64,000 nucleotides of DNA from Amycolatopsis sp. NBRC 101858 (GCF_030269325.1 NZ_BSTD01000001.1:2434681-2498680), one strand, 5' to 3'; shown: positions 38,198 through 47,360, counted from the stretch's first letter. Notes: generated by a model not told the origin, from the letters alone. Numbers and translations: made by a program.

Positions 38198-38225
38198 GGG
38201 AACACCGCCACCTACGATCGTGTTG
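38198..38225 (+). promoter_or_regulatory. SigR/SigH-type promoter upstream of trxB
   Basis: GGGAAC (38198-38203), an 18-nt spacer, then GTTG (38222-38225), close to the GGGAAT-N18-GTTG promoter of SigR (Streptomyces) or SigH (mycobacteria), which controls trxBA under thiol-oxidative stress. The trxB GTG start is 36 nt downstream. Confidence 0.65.
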
Positions 38226-38260
38226 AGCCTGGTACAGGTCACTACGAGCGGAGGTCACGG

Positions 38261-39253
38261 GTGGCTGCCGAAGAAATCAGGAACCTGATCATCGTCGGAT
38301 CGGGTCCTGCCGGATACACCGCTGCCGTTTACGCGGCACGAGCCCAGCTGGAACCGCTGGTGTTCGAGGGCACGCAGTTCGGCGGCGCGCTGATGACGAC
38401 GACCGAGGTCGAGAACTTCCCGGGGTTCCGCGACGGCATCATGGGTCCGGACCTGATGGAGGAGATGCGCAAGCAGGCCGAGCGCTTCGGCGCCGAGCTG
38501 CGCGCGGAGGACGTCGAGTCGCTGGAGCTGACCGGGGACGTCAAGTACGTCAACGCGAACGGCAAGCGCTACGCCGCCCGCGCGGTCGTCCTCGCGATGG
38601 GTGCCGCGGCGCGGTACCTGAACGTGCCGGGTGAGCAGGAGCTGCTCGGTCGCGGTGTCTCGGCCTGTGCGACCTGTGACGGCTTCTTCTTCCGCGACCA
38701 CGACATCGTGGTCGCCGGCGGCGGCGACTCGGCGATGGAGGAGGCGACCTTCCTGACGAAGTTCGCGAAGTCCGTCACGGTCGTCCACCGCCGCGACGAG
38801 TTCCGCGCGTCCAAGATCATGCTCGAACGCGCCCGCGCGAACGAGAAGATCAAGTGGAAGCTGAACTCGCAGATCACCGGCGTGGTCGGCGACGGCAAGG
38901 TCGAGGGCCTGCAGCTGAAGGACACCAAGGACGGTTCGGAGTCGACGCTGGACGTGTCGGGCTTCTTCGTCGCGATCGGCCACGACCCGCGCAGCCAGCT
39001 CGTGAAGGGCCAGGTCGACCTGGACGAGGACGGCTACGTCGTCACCCAGGGGCGGACGTCGTACACGAACCTCGACGGCGTCTTCGCGGCCGGCGACCTG
39101 GTGGACCGCACCTACCGGCAGGCGATCACCGCCGCCGGCTCCGGGTGCAGCGCCGCGATCGACGCGGAACGATGGCTCGCGGAGCACGGCGAGTCGGACG
39201 CCCACGAGGCGGCCGAGCTGGTCGGCGGCGGCTACGGCGCGGGCACCCACTGA
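38261..39253 (+). CDS. trxB: Thioredoxin-disulfide reductase
   Basis: 330 residues. An FAD-binding [17 protein letters not shown] motif at the start, the redox-active CATC motif (residues about 137-140 in [10 protein letters not shown]), an NADPH-binding [10 protein letters not shown] motif, and the C-terminal [24 protein letters not shown] block. It reduces thioredoxin with NADPH. GGAGGT lies 5 nt before the GTG start. It lies just upstream of trxA and behind a SigR-like promoter. Confidence 0.97.
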   Translation: MAAEEIRNLIIVGSGPAGYTAAVYAARAQLEPLVFEGTQFGGALMTTTEVENFPGFRDGIMGPDLMEEMRKQAERFGAELRAEDVESLELTGDVKYVNANGKRYAARAVVLAMGAAARYLNVPGEQELLGRGVSACATCDGFFFRDHDIVVAGGGDSAMEEATFLTKFAKSVTVVHRRDEFRASKIMLERARANEKIKWKLNSQITGVVGDGKVEGLQLKDTKDGSESTLDVSGFFVAIGHDPRSQLVKGQVDLDEDGYVVTQGRTSYTNLDGVFAAGDLVDRTYRQAITAAGSGCSAAIDAERWLAEHGESDAHEAAELVGGGYGAGTH

Positions 39254-39287
39254 CTTTCCGGCTTTCGACCAACCTGAAGGAGAAACC

Positions 39288-39611
39288 ATGTCCAACACCG
39301 TGAAGGTGACCGACGCGACGTTCGTCGACGAGGTCCTGACCAGCGAGAAGCCGGTTCTGGTCGACTTCTGGGCCACCTGGTGCGGGCCGTGCAAGATGGT
39401 CGCCCCGGTGCTCGAGGAGATCGCGGCCGAGAACGGCGAGAAGCTGACCATCGCCAAGATCGACATCGACGAGAACCCGAACACGCCGCGTGACTACCAG
39501 GTGATGTCCATCCCGACGCTGATCCTGTTCCAGGGTGGCAAGCCGGTGAAGCAGATCGTGGGAGCCAAGCCGAAGGCCGCGCTGCTGTCGGATCTCGCCG
39601 ACGTCCTCTGA
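39288..39611 (+). CDS. trxA: Thioredoxin
   Basis: 107 residues with the WCGPCK active site (about residues 30-35) in the usual [12 protein letters not shown] context, and [10 protein letters not shown] later. It accepts electrons from TrxB and reduces protein disulfides. AAGGAGA is well placed before the ATG. Followed by a strong hairpin terminator. Confidence 0.98.
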   Translation: MSNTVKVTDATFVDEVLTSEKPVLVDFWATWCGPCKMVAPVLEEIAAENGEKLTIAKIDIDENPNTPRDYQVMSIPTLILFQGGKPVKQIVGAKPKAALLSDLADVL

Positions 39612-39623
39612 ACCGAACAAGCC

Positions 39624-39672
39624 CGGCGGACCCGGGGCCTGCGGGAACCCTCCCGCGGACCCGGGTCCGCCG
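39624..39672 (+). terminator. Nested hairpin terminator after trxA
   Basis: Perfect 13-bp outer stem (39624-39636 with 39660-39672) and an inner 6-bp hairpin GCGGGA/TCCCGC. There is no T-run, so it may act as a GC-rich actinobacterial-type terminator or transcript stabiliser. The rest of the gap to 39883 shows no clear promoter. Confidence 0.7.
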
Positions 39673-39883
39673 TCGTTCGGGGGAATCCCGCCCGTGTGGG
39701 TGAATCGAGCGTGACGAGGGCCACCGGGGGTGCTGCACGATCGGGCTCTTGACGCACCTACCGGGCCTGCGCTGTCACCGAGAGTTGGCAGGGCACAATA
39801 GAGGACCTGGGCCCGTCCCAGCGAAGGTTTTCTTACCACGCACCGAGCCCCCGAATCGGTGCCTTAGGAAGAGCGAGGAGTGC

Positions 39884-41032
39884 ATGCGGGTACTCCGCCG
39901 CGGTGACGCCGGTCCGGACGTCGCCGAGATCAGGTCCATCCTGGCCGGGATGGACCTGCTCCCGCCGGTCACCGGTACCGACGACTACGACACGTTCGAC
40001 GTCGCCGTCGAGCACGCCGTCCGTGCCTTCCAGCAGCGCCGTGGGCTGATGACCGACGGCATCGTGGGTCCGGCGACCTTCCAGGCGCTCAAGGGCGCCA
40101 GCTACCACCTGGGCAGCCGCCCGCTGTCCTACATGATCGCGTCCCCGGTGCACGGCGACGACGTCTTCACGCTGCAGGAGCGGCTGACCGAACTCGGCTT
40201 CGACGCCGGCCGCCCGGACGGCTACTTCGGCGCGGCGACCGAGCGCGCGCTCAAGACGTTCCAGCGCGACATGCGCCTGACGCCGGACGGCATGTGCGGC
40301 CCCGCGACCATCCGTGAGCTGCACCGGCTGTCCTCGCCGCGGGCCCGGGGTGGCCGCCCCGTGTTCCTGCGCGAGCAGGAGCAGGTGCGCCAGGCCGGTC
40401 CGCGCCTGCGCGGCAAGCGCATCGTGATCGACCCCGGCCACGGCGGCGACGACCTCGGCGTGGTCGCCGGCGGTCTGCGCGAGGCCGACATCGCGTGGGA
40501 CCTGGCCCGCCGGCTCGAAGGCCGGATGAAGGCCACGGGCATGGAGGCGCTGATCTCCCGCGGCCCGAACCACAGCCCGACGGAGCTGGAGCGCGCCCAG
40601 TTCGCCAACGACGCGGGCGCCGACCTGTTCCTCTCGCTGCACAGCGACAAGAACCCCTCGCCGCGCGCGCAGGGTGTCGCGAGCTTCCACTTCGGCAACG
40701 GCAACGGCACGACGTCCACGGTGGGCGAGCTGCTGGCCGGCTTCATCCAGCGCGAGGTCGCGGCCCGCACGGGCCTGCAGGACAACCGCACGCACTACAA
40801 GTCGTGGGACATCTTCACCCGCACCCGCTGCCCGGCGGTCCGGGTCGAGATCGGCTACCTGACGAACCCGGACGACGCCCGCAAGCTCGGTGACCCGGCC
40901 TTCCGCGACATCGTCGCCGAGGGCATCCTGATCGCCGTCAAGCGCCTGTACCTGCTCGGCGAAGGCGACCAGCCGACGGGAACGTTCACGTTCGCCGACG
41001 TCCTGGCGCACGAGCTGGCCAAGGCCGAATAG
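39884..41032 (+). CDS. CwlM-like N-acetylmuramoyl-L-alanine amidase family protein
   Basis: 382 residues. Two peptidoglycan-binding (PGB_1) repeats (about 1-70 and 80-155: LRRGDAGPDVAEIR, AFQQRRGLMTDGIVGPAT and their copies), then an Amidase_3 domain (185-380) with the four zinc positions still present: DPGHGG, READIA, LSLHSDK and VEIGYLTN. There is no signal peptide. Its location next to trxB-trxA matches mycobacterial CwlM (Rv3915), which works in the cytoplasm as a regulator of MurA rather than as a wall hydrolase. A similar role here is inference, but the missing signal peptide supports it. ATG 39884 is preceded by GAGGAG with only 3 nt between, which is tight. Confidence 0.88.
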   Translation: MRVLRRGDAGPDVAEIRSILAGMDLLPPVTGTDDYDTFDVAVEHAVRAFQQRRGLMTDGIVGPATFQALKGASYHLGSRPLSYMIASPVHGDDVFTLQERLTELGFDAGRPDGYFGAATERALKTFQRDMRLTPDGMCGPATIRELHRLSSPRARGGRPVFLREQEQVRQAGPRLRGKRIVIDPGHGGDDLGVVAGGLREADIAWDLARRLEGRMKATGMEALISRGPNHSPTELERAQFANDAGADLFLSLHSDKNPSPRAQGVASFHFGNGNGTTSTVGELLAGFIQREVAARTGLQDNRTHYKSWDIFTRTRCPAVRVEIGYLTNPDDARKLGDPAFRDIVAEGILIAVKRLYLLGEGDQPTGTFTFADVLAHELAKAE

Positions 41033-41078
41033 GGCCGACCACAACCCCTAGCGGCTCACCTTCACCTGCCCCACCACC

Positions 41079-41111
41079 CCTGGGGACGCACGCCGTGCGT
41101 CCCCAGGTTTT
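41079..41111 (+). terminator. Rho-independent terminator after the cwlM-like gene
   Basis: Perfect 13-bp stem CCTGGGGACGCAC (41079-41091) and GTGCGTCCCCAGG (41095-41107), 3-nt loop, then TTTT. Read on the minus strand it would also terminate. Confidence 0.9.
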
Positions 41112-41118
41112 CGGGCAC

Positions 41119-41191
41119 TTCTCCACAGCTTGTCCACCGCTCCTATCAGCGCTCTGTGGATAACTCGGCACTTCTTCCACAGTTGTGCACA
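41119..41191. promoter_or_regulatory. DnaA-box cluster outside oriC
   Basis: TTCTCCACA (41119-41127), TTGTCCACC (41130-41138), TGTGGATAA (41155-41163, perfect reverse TTATCCACA) and TTGTGCACA (41183-41191) lie within 73 bp of non-coding DNA between convergent genes, about 10.5 kb from dnaA. It may bind DnaA as an accessory or titration site; this is inference. Confidence 0.6.
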
Positions 41192-41231
41192 CACGACGGA
41201 ATCCGTCGTTTCGGGTGTGGTGGAGCACCGG

Positions 41232-41245
41232 CGCAAACGTTTGCG
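41232..41245. repeat. 14-bp palindrome CGCAAACGTTTGCG (LacI-family operator type)
   Basis: Perfect inverted repeat in the intergenic region just beyond the end of the GNAT gene; the same core word is in cca at 28339-28352. PurR and related LacI-type regulators recognise this pattern. Confidence 0.5.
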
Positions 41246-41264
41246 GCCGGGTGGGAGATGCGGC

Positions 41265-41909
41265 TCAGGCGCGGCCGAGACTGGGCTCGGCCGTGGTGAT
41301 CGTCACCTGGCCGAGCAGCCGCTCCAGCGCCGCCTCGACGTCTTCCTTCCAGGTGATCGCCGAGCGCAGTTCCAGGCGCAGGCGCGGCCACTTCTGGTGC
41401 GGGCGGACGGTCTTGAAGCCGACGCTCTGCAGGAACGCCGCCGGCAGCACGCAGCTGTGGCCGCCGTCCGGGTCCGTCTCGTCGGGACGTGCGTCGCCGA
41501 ACGCCTCGATCGCGCGCACGCCGCGTTTCGTCAGGTCCTTGGCGACCGCTTGGACGAGCATCCGGCCGAGGCCGCCGCCGCGGAACTCCGGGAGCACCTG
41601 GAACGCCGTCAGCAGGACCGCGTCCGCGCTCGGCGGGGACGTCGGGAAGGCCAGCGAGCGCGGGACGGCGTTCGGCGGGGCGTACAACACGAACCCGACT
41701 GGCAGCGTGTCGCTGTAGACGATGCGGCCGCAGGAACCCCACTCGAGCAGGACGCTCGAGACCCAGGCTTCCTTCTCGACCTCGGTGGCGCCGAACTCCT
41801 CGGCCTGGTTCTTCAGGTGCGGGGCCAGCTCCCAGTAGACGCACCTGCGGCAGCTCTTCGGCAGGTGCTCCAGGTTGTCCAGTGTGACGCCCACGACGCG
41901 ACGCGACAC
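41265..41909 (-). CDS. GNAT family acetyltransferase
   Basis: 214 residues. A conserved N-terminal LPKSCRRCVYWE segment with two Cys, then a GNAT fold whose acetyl-CoA motif A is LPEFRGGGLGRMLVQAV (R-x-x-G-x-G/A), and a FGDARPDETDPDG loop. The substrate is unknown. GTG 41909 has GGGAGG 6 nt upstream and is preferred over TTG 41957, which lacks one. The position matches mycobacterial Rv3916c. Confidence 0.88.
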   Translation of the reverse strand: MSRRVVGVTLDNLEHLPKSCRRCVYWELAPHLKNQAEEFGATEVEKEAWVSSVLLEWGSCGRIVYSDTLPVGFVLYAPPNAVPRSLAFPTSPPSADAVLLTAFQVLPEFRGGGLGRMLVQAVAKDLTKRGVRAIEAFGDARPDETDPDGGHSCVLPAAFLQSVGFKTVRPHQKWPRLRLELRSAITWKEDVEAALERLLGQVTITTAEPSLGRA

Positions 41910-41953
41910 CCGCGACCTCCCTGACCCCTGCGCTCCCGACGGCTGCCCGGTCG

Positions 41954-41992
41954 TCAAGCCGCGCGGTAGAACAGCACGATCACGGGAGCCAT
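41954..41992 (-). CDS. Leaderless 12-residue upstream ORF before the GNAT gene
   Basis: TATCCT at 41998-42003 (minus strand) is 5 nt before ATG 41990-41992, which encodes MAPVIVLFYRAA and ends TGA 41954-41956, overlapping the long-form TTG at 41957. A short leaderless ORF in this place could act in cis on the GNAT gene. Existence as a translated peptide is unproven. Confidence 0.35.
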   Translation of the reverse strand: MAPVIVLFYRAA

Positions 41993-42122
41993 GGTCGAGG
42001 ATAGGCCGATGTGAGAAGCACCGAAAGGTCAGGGGGCCTGGATGGGTGCCCGGTTACACTCGATGGGATCCATCAGCTCCCGCGAGAGTGACCCCGTCCA
42101 CCGAGCCCCGGGTGAATCGTCG

Positions 42123-43442
42123 ATGACCGAGAACCGCCCCAGCAAGCCGCAGAGCGGCCGTCAGAACCTCGACCCGCACCTCGAGCGGTACGCCGCGCGT
42201 ACCGCCGGGATGACCGCCTCCGAGATCCGGGCGCTCTTCGCGGTGGCCAGCCGGCCCGAGGTGGTCTCGCTGGCCGGCGGCATGCCGAACCTGGCCGCGC
42301 TCCCGCTCGACACGCTGTCCGCGCAGGTGGCGGAGATCATCGCCGAAGACGGGCTCGTCGCCCTGCAGTACGGCTCGGCGCACGGCGTCCCCGTGCTGCG
42401 CGAGCAGATCTGCGAAATCATGGCCCTCGAGGGCATCAAGGCGCACCCGGACGACGTCGTCGTGACCGTCGGCTCCCAGATGGGCCTGGACATGGTCACG
42501 CGGCTGTTCTGCGACCCGGGTGACGTCGTGATCGCCGAAGGCCCGTCGTACGTCGGCGCGCTGGGCTCGTTCGCCGCCTACCAGGCGCAGGTCGTGCACG
42601 TGGCGATGGACGAGAACGGCCTGGTGCCGGAGCTGCTGCGCGAGGCGCTGGTCCAGACGGAGAAGGCCGGCCGGCGCGTCAAGTTCCTCTACACGATCCC
42701 GAACTTCCACAACCCGGCCGGCGTGACGCTGGCCGTGGAGCGCCGCGCGGAGATCCTGGAGATCTGCCGCGAGCACGGCGTCCTGGTCGTCGAAGACAAC
42801 CCGTACGGGATGCTCGGTTTCGACGGGCAGACGTACCCGGCGCTGCGCTCGACGGATCCCGAGAACGTCGTGTACCTCGGCTCGTTCTCGAAGACGTTCG
42901 CGTCGGGTCTGCGCGTCGGCTGGGTGCTCGCGCCGCACGCCGTGCGCGAAAAGCTCGTCCTGGCCGCGGAGTCGGCGACGCTGTGCCCGCCGACGTTCAA
43001 CCAGATGATCGTGTCGCGCTACCTGGCCACGCACGACTGGAAGGGCCAGATCAAGAAGTTCCGCGAGAACTACCGCGAGCGGCGCGACGCGATGCTGTCC
43101 GCGCTCGACCAGTACCTGCCCGCGGGCTGCTCCTGGACCAAGCCGGACGGCGGTTTCTACGTCTGGGTGACGGTGCCGGAAGGCGTCGACACGAAGGCGA
43201 TGCTGCCGCGCGCGGTGACCGCACGGGTGGCGTACGCGTCCGGGACCGGCTTCTACGCCGACGGGTTCGGCAGCCGCCAGATGCGGCTGTCCTACTGCTA
43301 CCCGACGCCGGAGCGCATCCGAGAGGGCGTGCGGCGGCTGGCCGCCGTGCTGGAGTCCGAAATGGACCTCGCGCGCACCTTCGGTAACGTGGCCACGCGC
43401 CAGATCCAGGGGCCGCAGAATCCCTCACCGGACACGGTCTGA
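42123..43442 (+). CDS. PLP-dependent aminotransferase (class I/II, LysN/2-aminoadipate-type)
   Basis: 439 residues of the fold-type I aminotransferase family: SLAGGMPNLAALP at the N-terminus, PNFHNPAGVTL, VLVVEDNPYGMLGF (Asp that contacts the pyridine N) and the PLP lysine in YLGSFSKTFASGLRVGW. Related enzymes act on 2-aminoadipate or aromatic/branched amino acids; which substrate applies cannot be told. It is next to a Ddl-like ligase, and the two may form an operon (28-nt gap). ATG 42123 is the likely start; TACACT at 42055 is a possible -10. Confidence 0.9.
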   Translation: MTENRPSKPQSGRQNLDPHLERYAARTAGMTASEIRALFAVASRPEVVSLAGGMPNLAALPLDTLSAQVAEIIAEDGLVALQYGSAHGVPVLREQICEIMALEGIKAHPDDVVVTVGSQMGLDMVTRLFCDPGDVVIAEGPSYVGALGSFAAYQAQVVHVAMDENGLVPELLREALVQTEKAGRRVKFLYTIPNFHNPAGVTLAVERRAEILEICREHGVLVVEDNPYGMLGFDGQTYPALRSTDPENVVYLGSFSKTFASGLRVGWVLAPHAVREKLVLAAESATLCPPTFNQMIVSRYLATHDWKGQIKKFRENYRERRDAMLSALDQYLPAGCSWTKPDGGFYVWVTVPEGVDTKAMLPRAVTARVAYASGTGFYADGFGSRQMRLSYCYPTPERIREGVRRLAAVLESEMDLARTFGNVATRQIQGPQNPSPDTV

Positions 43443-43470
43443 AATTCATTCCAGCTAAGGAGTTTCCACG

Positions 43471-44415
43471 GTGGTCGACCGTACCGTTGCCGTGCTCGCC
43501 GGCGGGCTTTCGCACGAACGCGACGTCTCGCTGAGGTCCGGGCGGCGGCTCTCCGCGGCGCTGAAGTCCGAAGGCCTCGGCATCGAGGAGTGGGACACCG
43601 ACGCGGGGTTGCTGGAGCGCCTGCGCACCCAGCGGCCGGACGCGGTGGTCGTCGCCCTGCACGGCGGTGAGGGCGAGAACGGCTCGGTGCAGACGGTCCT
43701 GGAGATGCTGGACGTCCCGTTCGTCGGCACCGGCTCCCAGGGCTGCCGCCGCGCGTGGGACAAGCCGACGGCCAAGGCGCTCGTCGAGAACGCCGGGTTC
43801 GTGACGCCGGGCTGGGTGGTGCTGCCGCACAGCACGTTCCGCGAGCTCGGCGCCCAGGCAGTGCTCGACGCGATGGTCGAGCAGCTCGGCCTGCCGCTGA
43901 TCCTCAAGCCCGACCAGGGCGGCTCGGCGCTCGGCACCCAGGTGGTCCGCGAGGCGGCCGAGCTGCCGGCGGCGATGGTCGGCTGCTTCGCGTACGGCGA
44001 CACGGTGCTCGCCGAGCGGTTCGTGGACGGCGTCGAGGTGGCCGTGACGGTCATCGAGGGCGAGAACGGCCCCGAGGCGCTCCCCGCGGTCGAGATCGTC
44101 CCGGAGAGCGGCGTGTACGACTACACGGCCCGCTACACCGCCGGTCTGACCGACTTCTTCACCCCGGCCCGGCTCGACGACGCCGCGGCCAAGGCGGCGG
44201 CCGAACTCGCCGTCGCCGCGCACCGCGTCCTCGGGCTCCGGGACATCTCGCGCACCGACGCGATCATCGCGGCGGACGGCACGGTGCACTTCCTGGAAGT
44301 GAACCCGTCGCCGGGTCTCACCGAGACGTCGACGGTGCCGATGGCGATCGAGGCGGCGGGCAAGTCGCTCGGCACGGTGTTCGCCGAACTGATCGGACGC
44401 GCGATTTCTCGCTGA
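43471..44415 (+). CDS. D-alanine-D-alanine ligase family protein (ATP-grasp)
   Basis: 314 residues. Ddl-type N-terminal VAVLAGGLSHERDVSLRSG, VALHGGEGENGSVQ, GCRRAWDKPTAKAL, the ATP-grasp LILKPDQGGSALGTQ, and the C-terminal metal/ATP site HFLEVNPSPGLTETS are all present. It should join two D-amino acids (or related), but the usual Y/S specificity residues cannot be judged safely by eye. A main ddl for peptidoglycan usually lies elsewhere in actinobacteria, so this may be a paralogue. AAGGAG sits 8 nt before GTG 43471. Confidence 0.88.
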   Translation: MVDRTVAVLAGGLSHERDVSLRSGRRLSAALKSEGLGIEEWDTDAGLLERLRTQRPDAVVVALHGGEGENGSVQTVLEMLDVPFVGTGSQGCRRAWDKPTAKALVENAGFVTPGWVVLPHSTFRELGAQAVLDAMVEQLGLPLILKPDQGGSALGTQVVREAAELPAAMVGCFAYGDTVLAERFVDGVEVAVTVIEGENGPEALPAVEIVPESGVYDYTARYTAGLTDFFTPARLDDAAAKAAAELAVAAHRVLGLRDISRTDAIIAADGTVHFLEVNPSPGLTETSTVPMAIEAAGKSLGTVFAELIGRAISR

Positions 44416-44428
44416 CTCCGCACACGCG

Positions 44429-44463
44429 AAAGGCCGCCTCGGAACCTCCGTGGCGGCCTTTTT
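44429..44463. terminator. Bidirectional terminator between the ddl-like gene and parB
   Basis: AAAGGCCGCC (44429-44438) pairs with GGCGGCCTTT (44452-44461), followed by TTTTT on the plus strand and preceded by AAA (TTT on minus). Serves the convergent genes. Confidence 0.88.
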
Positions 44464-44548
44464 CGTGTCGCTGACGATCATCACTGGATGTGGTCGTCGC
44501 GACTGCGTCGAGCAATCATCACCGTGACGAAACACCCTGGGGTGATCC

Positions 44549-45550
44549 CTAATCGGTTTTCGGTGTCTGATTCGCCCCATTCGCGTCGATGATCGCGACG
44601 ATGCGTTCGAGGTCGTCGACCGAGCCGAACTCGAGGGTGATCCGGCCCTTGCGGCGGCCGAGGTCGACCTTCACCCGGGTGTCGAACCGGTCCGAGAGGC
44701 GGTTCGCGAGCTCCTGCAACCCCGGCGCCTGGATCGGCTTGCGCGCCGCGGGCTTCGGCTTGGCCGGCTTCTCGCTCTTCTTGAGCGTGACGGCTTCCTC
44801 GGTCGCCCGCACCGACATGCCCTCCGCGATGATGCGCGCGGCGAGCTCTTCCTGGCTGTCGGCGTCCTCCAGCGACAGCAGCGCGCGGGCGTGGCCGGCG
44901 GACAGGACGCCCGCGGCCACCCGGCGCTGCACCGGCAGGGGGAGCTTGAGGAGCCGGATCGTGTTGGTGATGACCGGCCGGCTGCGGCCGATCCGGCTCG
45001 CCAGCTCCTCGTGCGTGACGGCGAACTCGTCGAGCAGCTGCTGGTACGCCGCCGCCTCTTCGAGCGGGTTCAGCTGGACGCGGTGGATGTTCTCCAGGAG
45101 CGCGTCGCGAAGCATCGACTCGTCGGCGGTCTGCCGGACGATCGCCGGGATCGCTTCGAGCTCCGCCTGCTGCGACGCGCGCAGCCGCCGCTCGCCCATG
45201 ACGAGCTCGTACTCGTCGGCTCCGAGCTCGCGCACGACGATGGGCTGCATGAGCCCGAACTCGCGGATCGAGTGCTCGAGTTCGGAGAGCGCGTCCTCGT
45301 CGAAGACCTGCCGCGGCTGCTTTGGGTTCGGCTTGATCGAGCTGACCGGGATCTCGCGGTAGACCGCGCCGGCGACCTCGCCGCCGTGCGTCTTCGCCTG
45401 ACCGTTCGCGGCGAACCAGCCCTTGTCCTCGGCCGCCTTCTTCTCCGCCGCCGTGGCGTCGGCGGGGGCGGGCAGGGGACCGCCCCCGGTGGGGCCGGTC
45501 GGGATGAGGGCGGCGAGGCCGCGCCCCAATCCTCCTCTGCGTTCGGTCAT
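44549..45550 (-). CDS. parB: Chromosome partitioning protein ParB
   Basis: 333 residues. ParB/Srx-like CTPase domain with IKPNPKQPR and the GERRLRAS box (about residue 118), the central HTH ([17 protein letters not shown]), and the C-terminal dimerisation domain. It binds parS and spreads on DNA as a CTP-bound clamp. It overlaps parA by 4 nt. Five parS sites lie just upstream at 46.5-47.8 kb. Confidence 0.97.
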   Translation of the reverse strand: MTERRGGLGRGLAALIPTGPTGGGPLPAPADATAAEKKAAEDKGWFAANGQAKTHGGEVAGAVYREIPVSSIKPNPKQPRQVFDEDALSELEHSIREFGLMQPIVVRELGADEYELVMGERRLRASQQAELEAIPAIVRQTADESMLRDALLENIHRVQLNPLEEAAAYQQLLDEFAVTHEELASRIGRSRPVITNTIRLLKLPLPVQRRVAAGVLSAGHARALLSLEDADSQEELAARIIAEGMSVRATEEAVTLKKSEKPAKPKPAARKPIQAPGLQELANRLSDRFDTRVKVDLGRRKGRITLEFGSVDDLERIVAIIDANGANQTPKTD

Positions 45551-46473
45551 GTGGAACTACCCTTCTCCAACTGTGCGCCACGCTCGGCGATCTCCTTCGC
45601 CGCGTCGACGTAGCTCATCGCACCGCGTGAACCGGGATCGTAAGCGAGGACGGTCTGGCCGTACCCGGGCGCCTCGGACACCTTCACGCTGCGGGGGATG
45701 ACCGTCTTGAGGACCGTGTCGCCGAAGTGGTTCCGCACCTCGTTCGTCACCTGGTCGGCCAGCTTGGTCCGGCCGTCGTACATGGTGAGGAGGATCGTCG
45801 AGACGCGGAGTTCGCGGTTGAGGTGCTGCTGCACGAGCTCGATGTTGCTCAGCAGCTGCCCGAGTCCTTCGAGCGCGTAGTACTCGCACTGGATCGGGAT
45901 GAGCACCTCCTGCGCGGCGACCATCGCGTTGACCGTCAGGAGGCCGAGCGAGGGCGGGCAGTCGATGAAGACGTAGTCGACGCCGATCTCGTCGAGGATC
46001 TCCGAGGAGATGGCCTCCTTGAGCCGGGACTCGCGGGACGCCATCGAGACGAGCTCGATCTCGGCGCCGGCGAGGTCGATCGTCGCGGGGACGCAGAAGA
46101 GGTTGGGGGACTGCTCGGTCGGCTGCGCGGCGTCCGCGAGCGTCACCTCACCGATGAGCACTTCGTAGATGGACGGCGTCCCGGACCGGTGGTCGACGTC
46201 GAGCGCGGTGCTCGCGTTGCCCTGCGGGTCGAGGTCGACGACGAGCGTCTTGAGCCCGTGGACGGCGAGCGCGGCGGCGAGGTTGACCGTGCTGGTGGTC
46301 TTGCCGACGCCGCCCTTCTGGTTGGCGACGGTCATCACCCGGCGACGGCCGGGACGCGGGAGCGTCCCTTCCTCCGGGTGCAGCAGACGCGCGGCGCGGG
46401 CGGCTTCTTCGGCGATCGGGGTCCAGCCCACATCGGGCGTGGTCTCCGTGGAGTCGGACGGCGGGGGATTCAC
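45547..46473 (-). CDS. parA: Chromosome partitioning protein ParA
   Basis: 308 residues from the chosen start. Deviant Walker [10 protein letters not shown], the [10 protein letters not shown] loop, [15 protein letters not shown] (Walker B), and the C-terminal DNA-binding basic region. The start is uncertain: ATG 46494 has no ribosome site, while GGAGGAGG at 46485-46492 favours GTG 46473 with about an 11-nt gap. The long open frame to 46773 overlaps rsmG and is not real. A parS site sits between parA and rsmG. Confidence 0.95.
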   Translation of the reverse strand: MNPPPSDSTETTPDVGWTPIAEEAARAARLLHPEEGTLPRPGRRRVMTVANQKGGVGKTTSTVNLAAALAVHGLKTLVVDLDPQGNASTALDVDHRSGTPSIYEVLIGEVTLADAAQPTEQSPNLFCVPATIDLAGAEIELVSMASRESRLKEAISSEILDEIGVDYVFIDCPPSLGLLTVNAMVAAQEVLIPIQCEYYALEGLGQLLSNIELVQQHLNRELRVSTILLTMYDGRTKLADQVTNEVRNHFGDTVLKTVIPRSVKVSEAPGYGQTVLAYDPGSRGAMSYVDAAKEIAERGAQLEKGSST

Positions 46474-46524
46474 CGGTCTCGACACCTCCTCCATATAGAC
46501 GTCTGGTCGGTGGTCGAGTCGCGT

Positions 46525-46540
46525 CGTTTCACGTGGAACA
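46525..46540. promoter_or_regulatory. parS site 1
   Basis: CGTTTCACGTGGAACA, between the parA and rsmG genes. Confidence 0.88.
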
Positions 46541-46550
46541 CCGCGGCCCG

Positions 46551-47231
46551 TTAACGCTTCCTGCTCCGCGCCTTCGGCTTGGCTGCCGTCGGGAGGCGGC
46601 GGATCTTCACGACCGTGCTGGGGACCTCTAGTACTGCGGCACCGCATTCGACAATCAGTGGGTCGGCCCCGCCGGCCTTGCGGATGGCGGCGCCGTCCCG
46701 CTCGATCTCGTCCGCCGCGCTGGCGCCCTTGAGGGCGACCAGGAAGCCGTCGGAGCGAACGAGCGGCAGGCACCAGTCCGCGAGCCGGGCGAGCGGGGCG
46801 ACCGCGCGAGCGGTGACGATGTCGGCGCCACCGTGCTGCTCACGCACAGGCCGCTCCTCCGCGCGTCCACGGACGATGGTGATCGGGAGTTCCAGCTTCT
46901 CGGCCACCTCGGCCAGCCAGTCCACCCGGCGGGCCATCGGTTCGAGCAAGACGATATCGAGGTCCGGCCGCGCGATCGCGAGCGGTACTCCCGGAAGCCC
47001 GGCCCCCGACCCCACATCGACGACGCGGGCACCTTCCGGCATCTGCTCACCGATGACGGCCGAGTTGAGAACGTGCCGCTCCCACAGCCGCTCGACCTCC
47101 CGCGGCCCGATCAGCCCACGCTCGACCCCGTGACGCTCCAGGAGTTCGACGTACCCAGCGGCTTGGTCCACGCGCTCACCGAACACCCGCTCCGCCGCGG
47201 CCCGCACTGCCGAGGCTTGCTCCAAGCTCAC
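46551..47231 (-). CDS. rsmG: 16S rRNA (guanine-527-N7)-methyltransferase
   Basis: 226 residues (GidB/RsmG). Motif I VVDVGSGAGLPGVPLAI and the following ARPDLDIVLLEPMARRVDWL and ARAVAPL segments are diagnostic. It methylates G527 of 16S rRNA; loss gives low-level streptomycin resistance in actinobacteria. Start GTG 47231 has GAGGAG 9 nt upstream. The C-terminus is Lys/Arg-rich. Confidence 0.95.
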   Translation of the reverse strand: MSLEQASAVRAAAERVFGERVDQAAGYVELLERHGVERGLIGPREVERLWERHVLNSAVIGEQMPEGARVVDVGSGAGLPGVPLAIARPDLDIVLLEPMARRVDWLAEVAEKLELPITIVRGRAEERPVREQHGGADIVTARAVAPLARLADWCLPLVRSDGFLVALKGASAADEIERDGAAIRKAGGADPLIVECGAAVLEVPSTVVKIRRLPTAAKPKARSRKR

Positions 47232-47252
47232 TCCGTCTACTCCTCGTCCGCG

Positions 47253-47268
47253 CGTTTCACGTGAAACG
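47253..47268. promoter_or_regulatory. parS site 2
   Basis: CGTTTCACGTGAAACG, a perfect palindrome, just upstream of rsmG. Confidence 0.93.
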
Positions 47269-47360
47269 GCGCTCGTTCGATTGTCCCTGATGTCGAGTCG
47301 AAAACGAGCCGACAGACCGCAGATGTGGACAACTCCACTCGCCCAGACGCGCCGGGCGAC

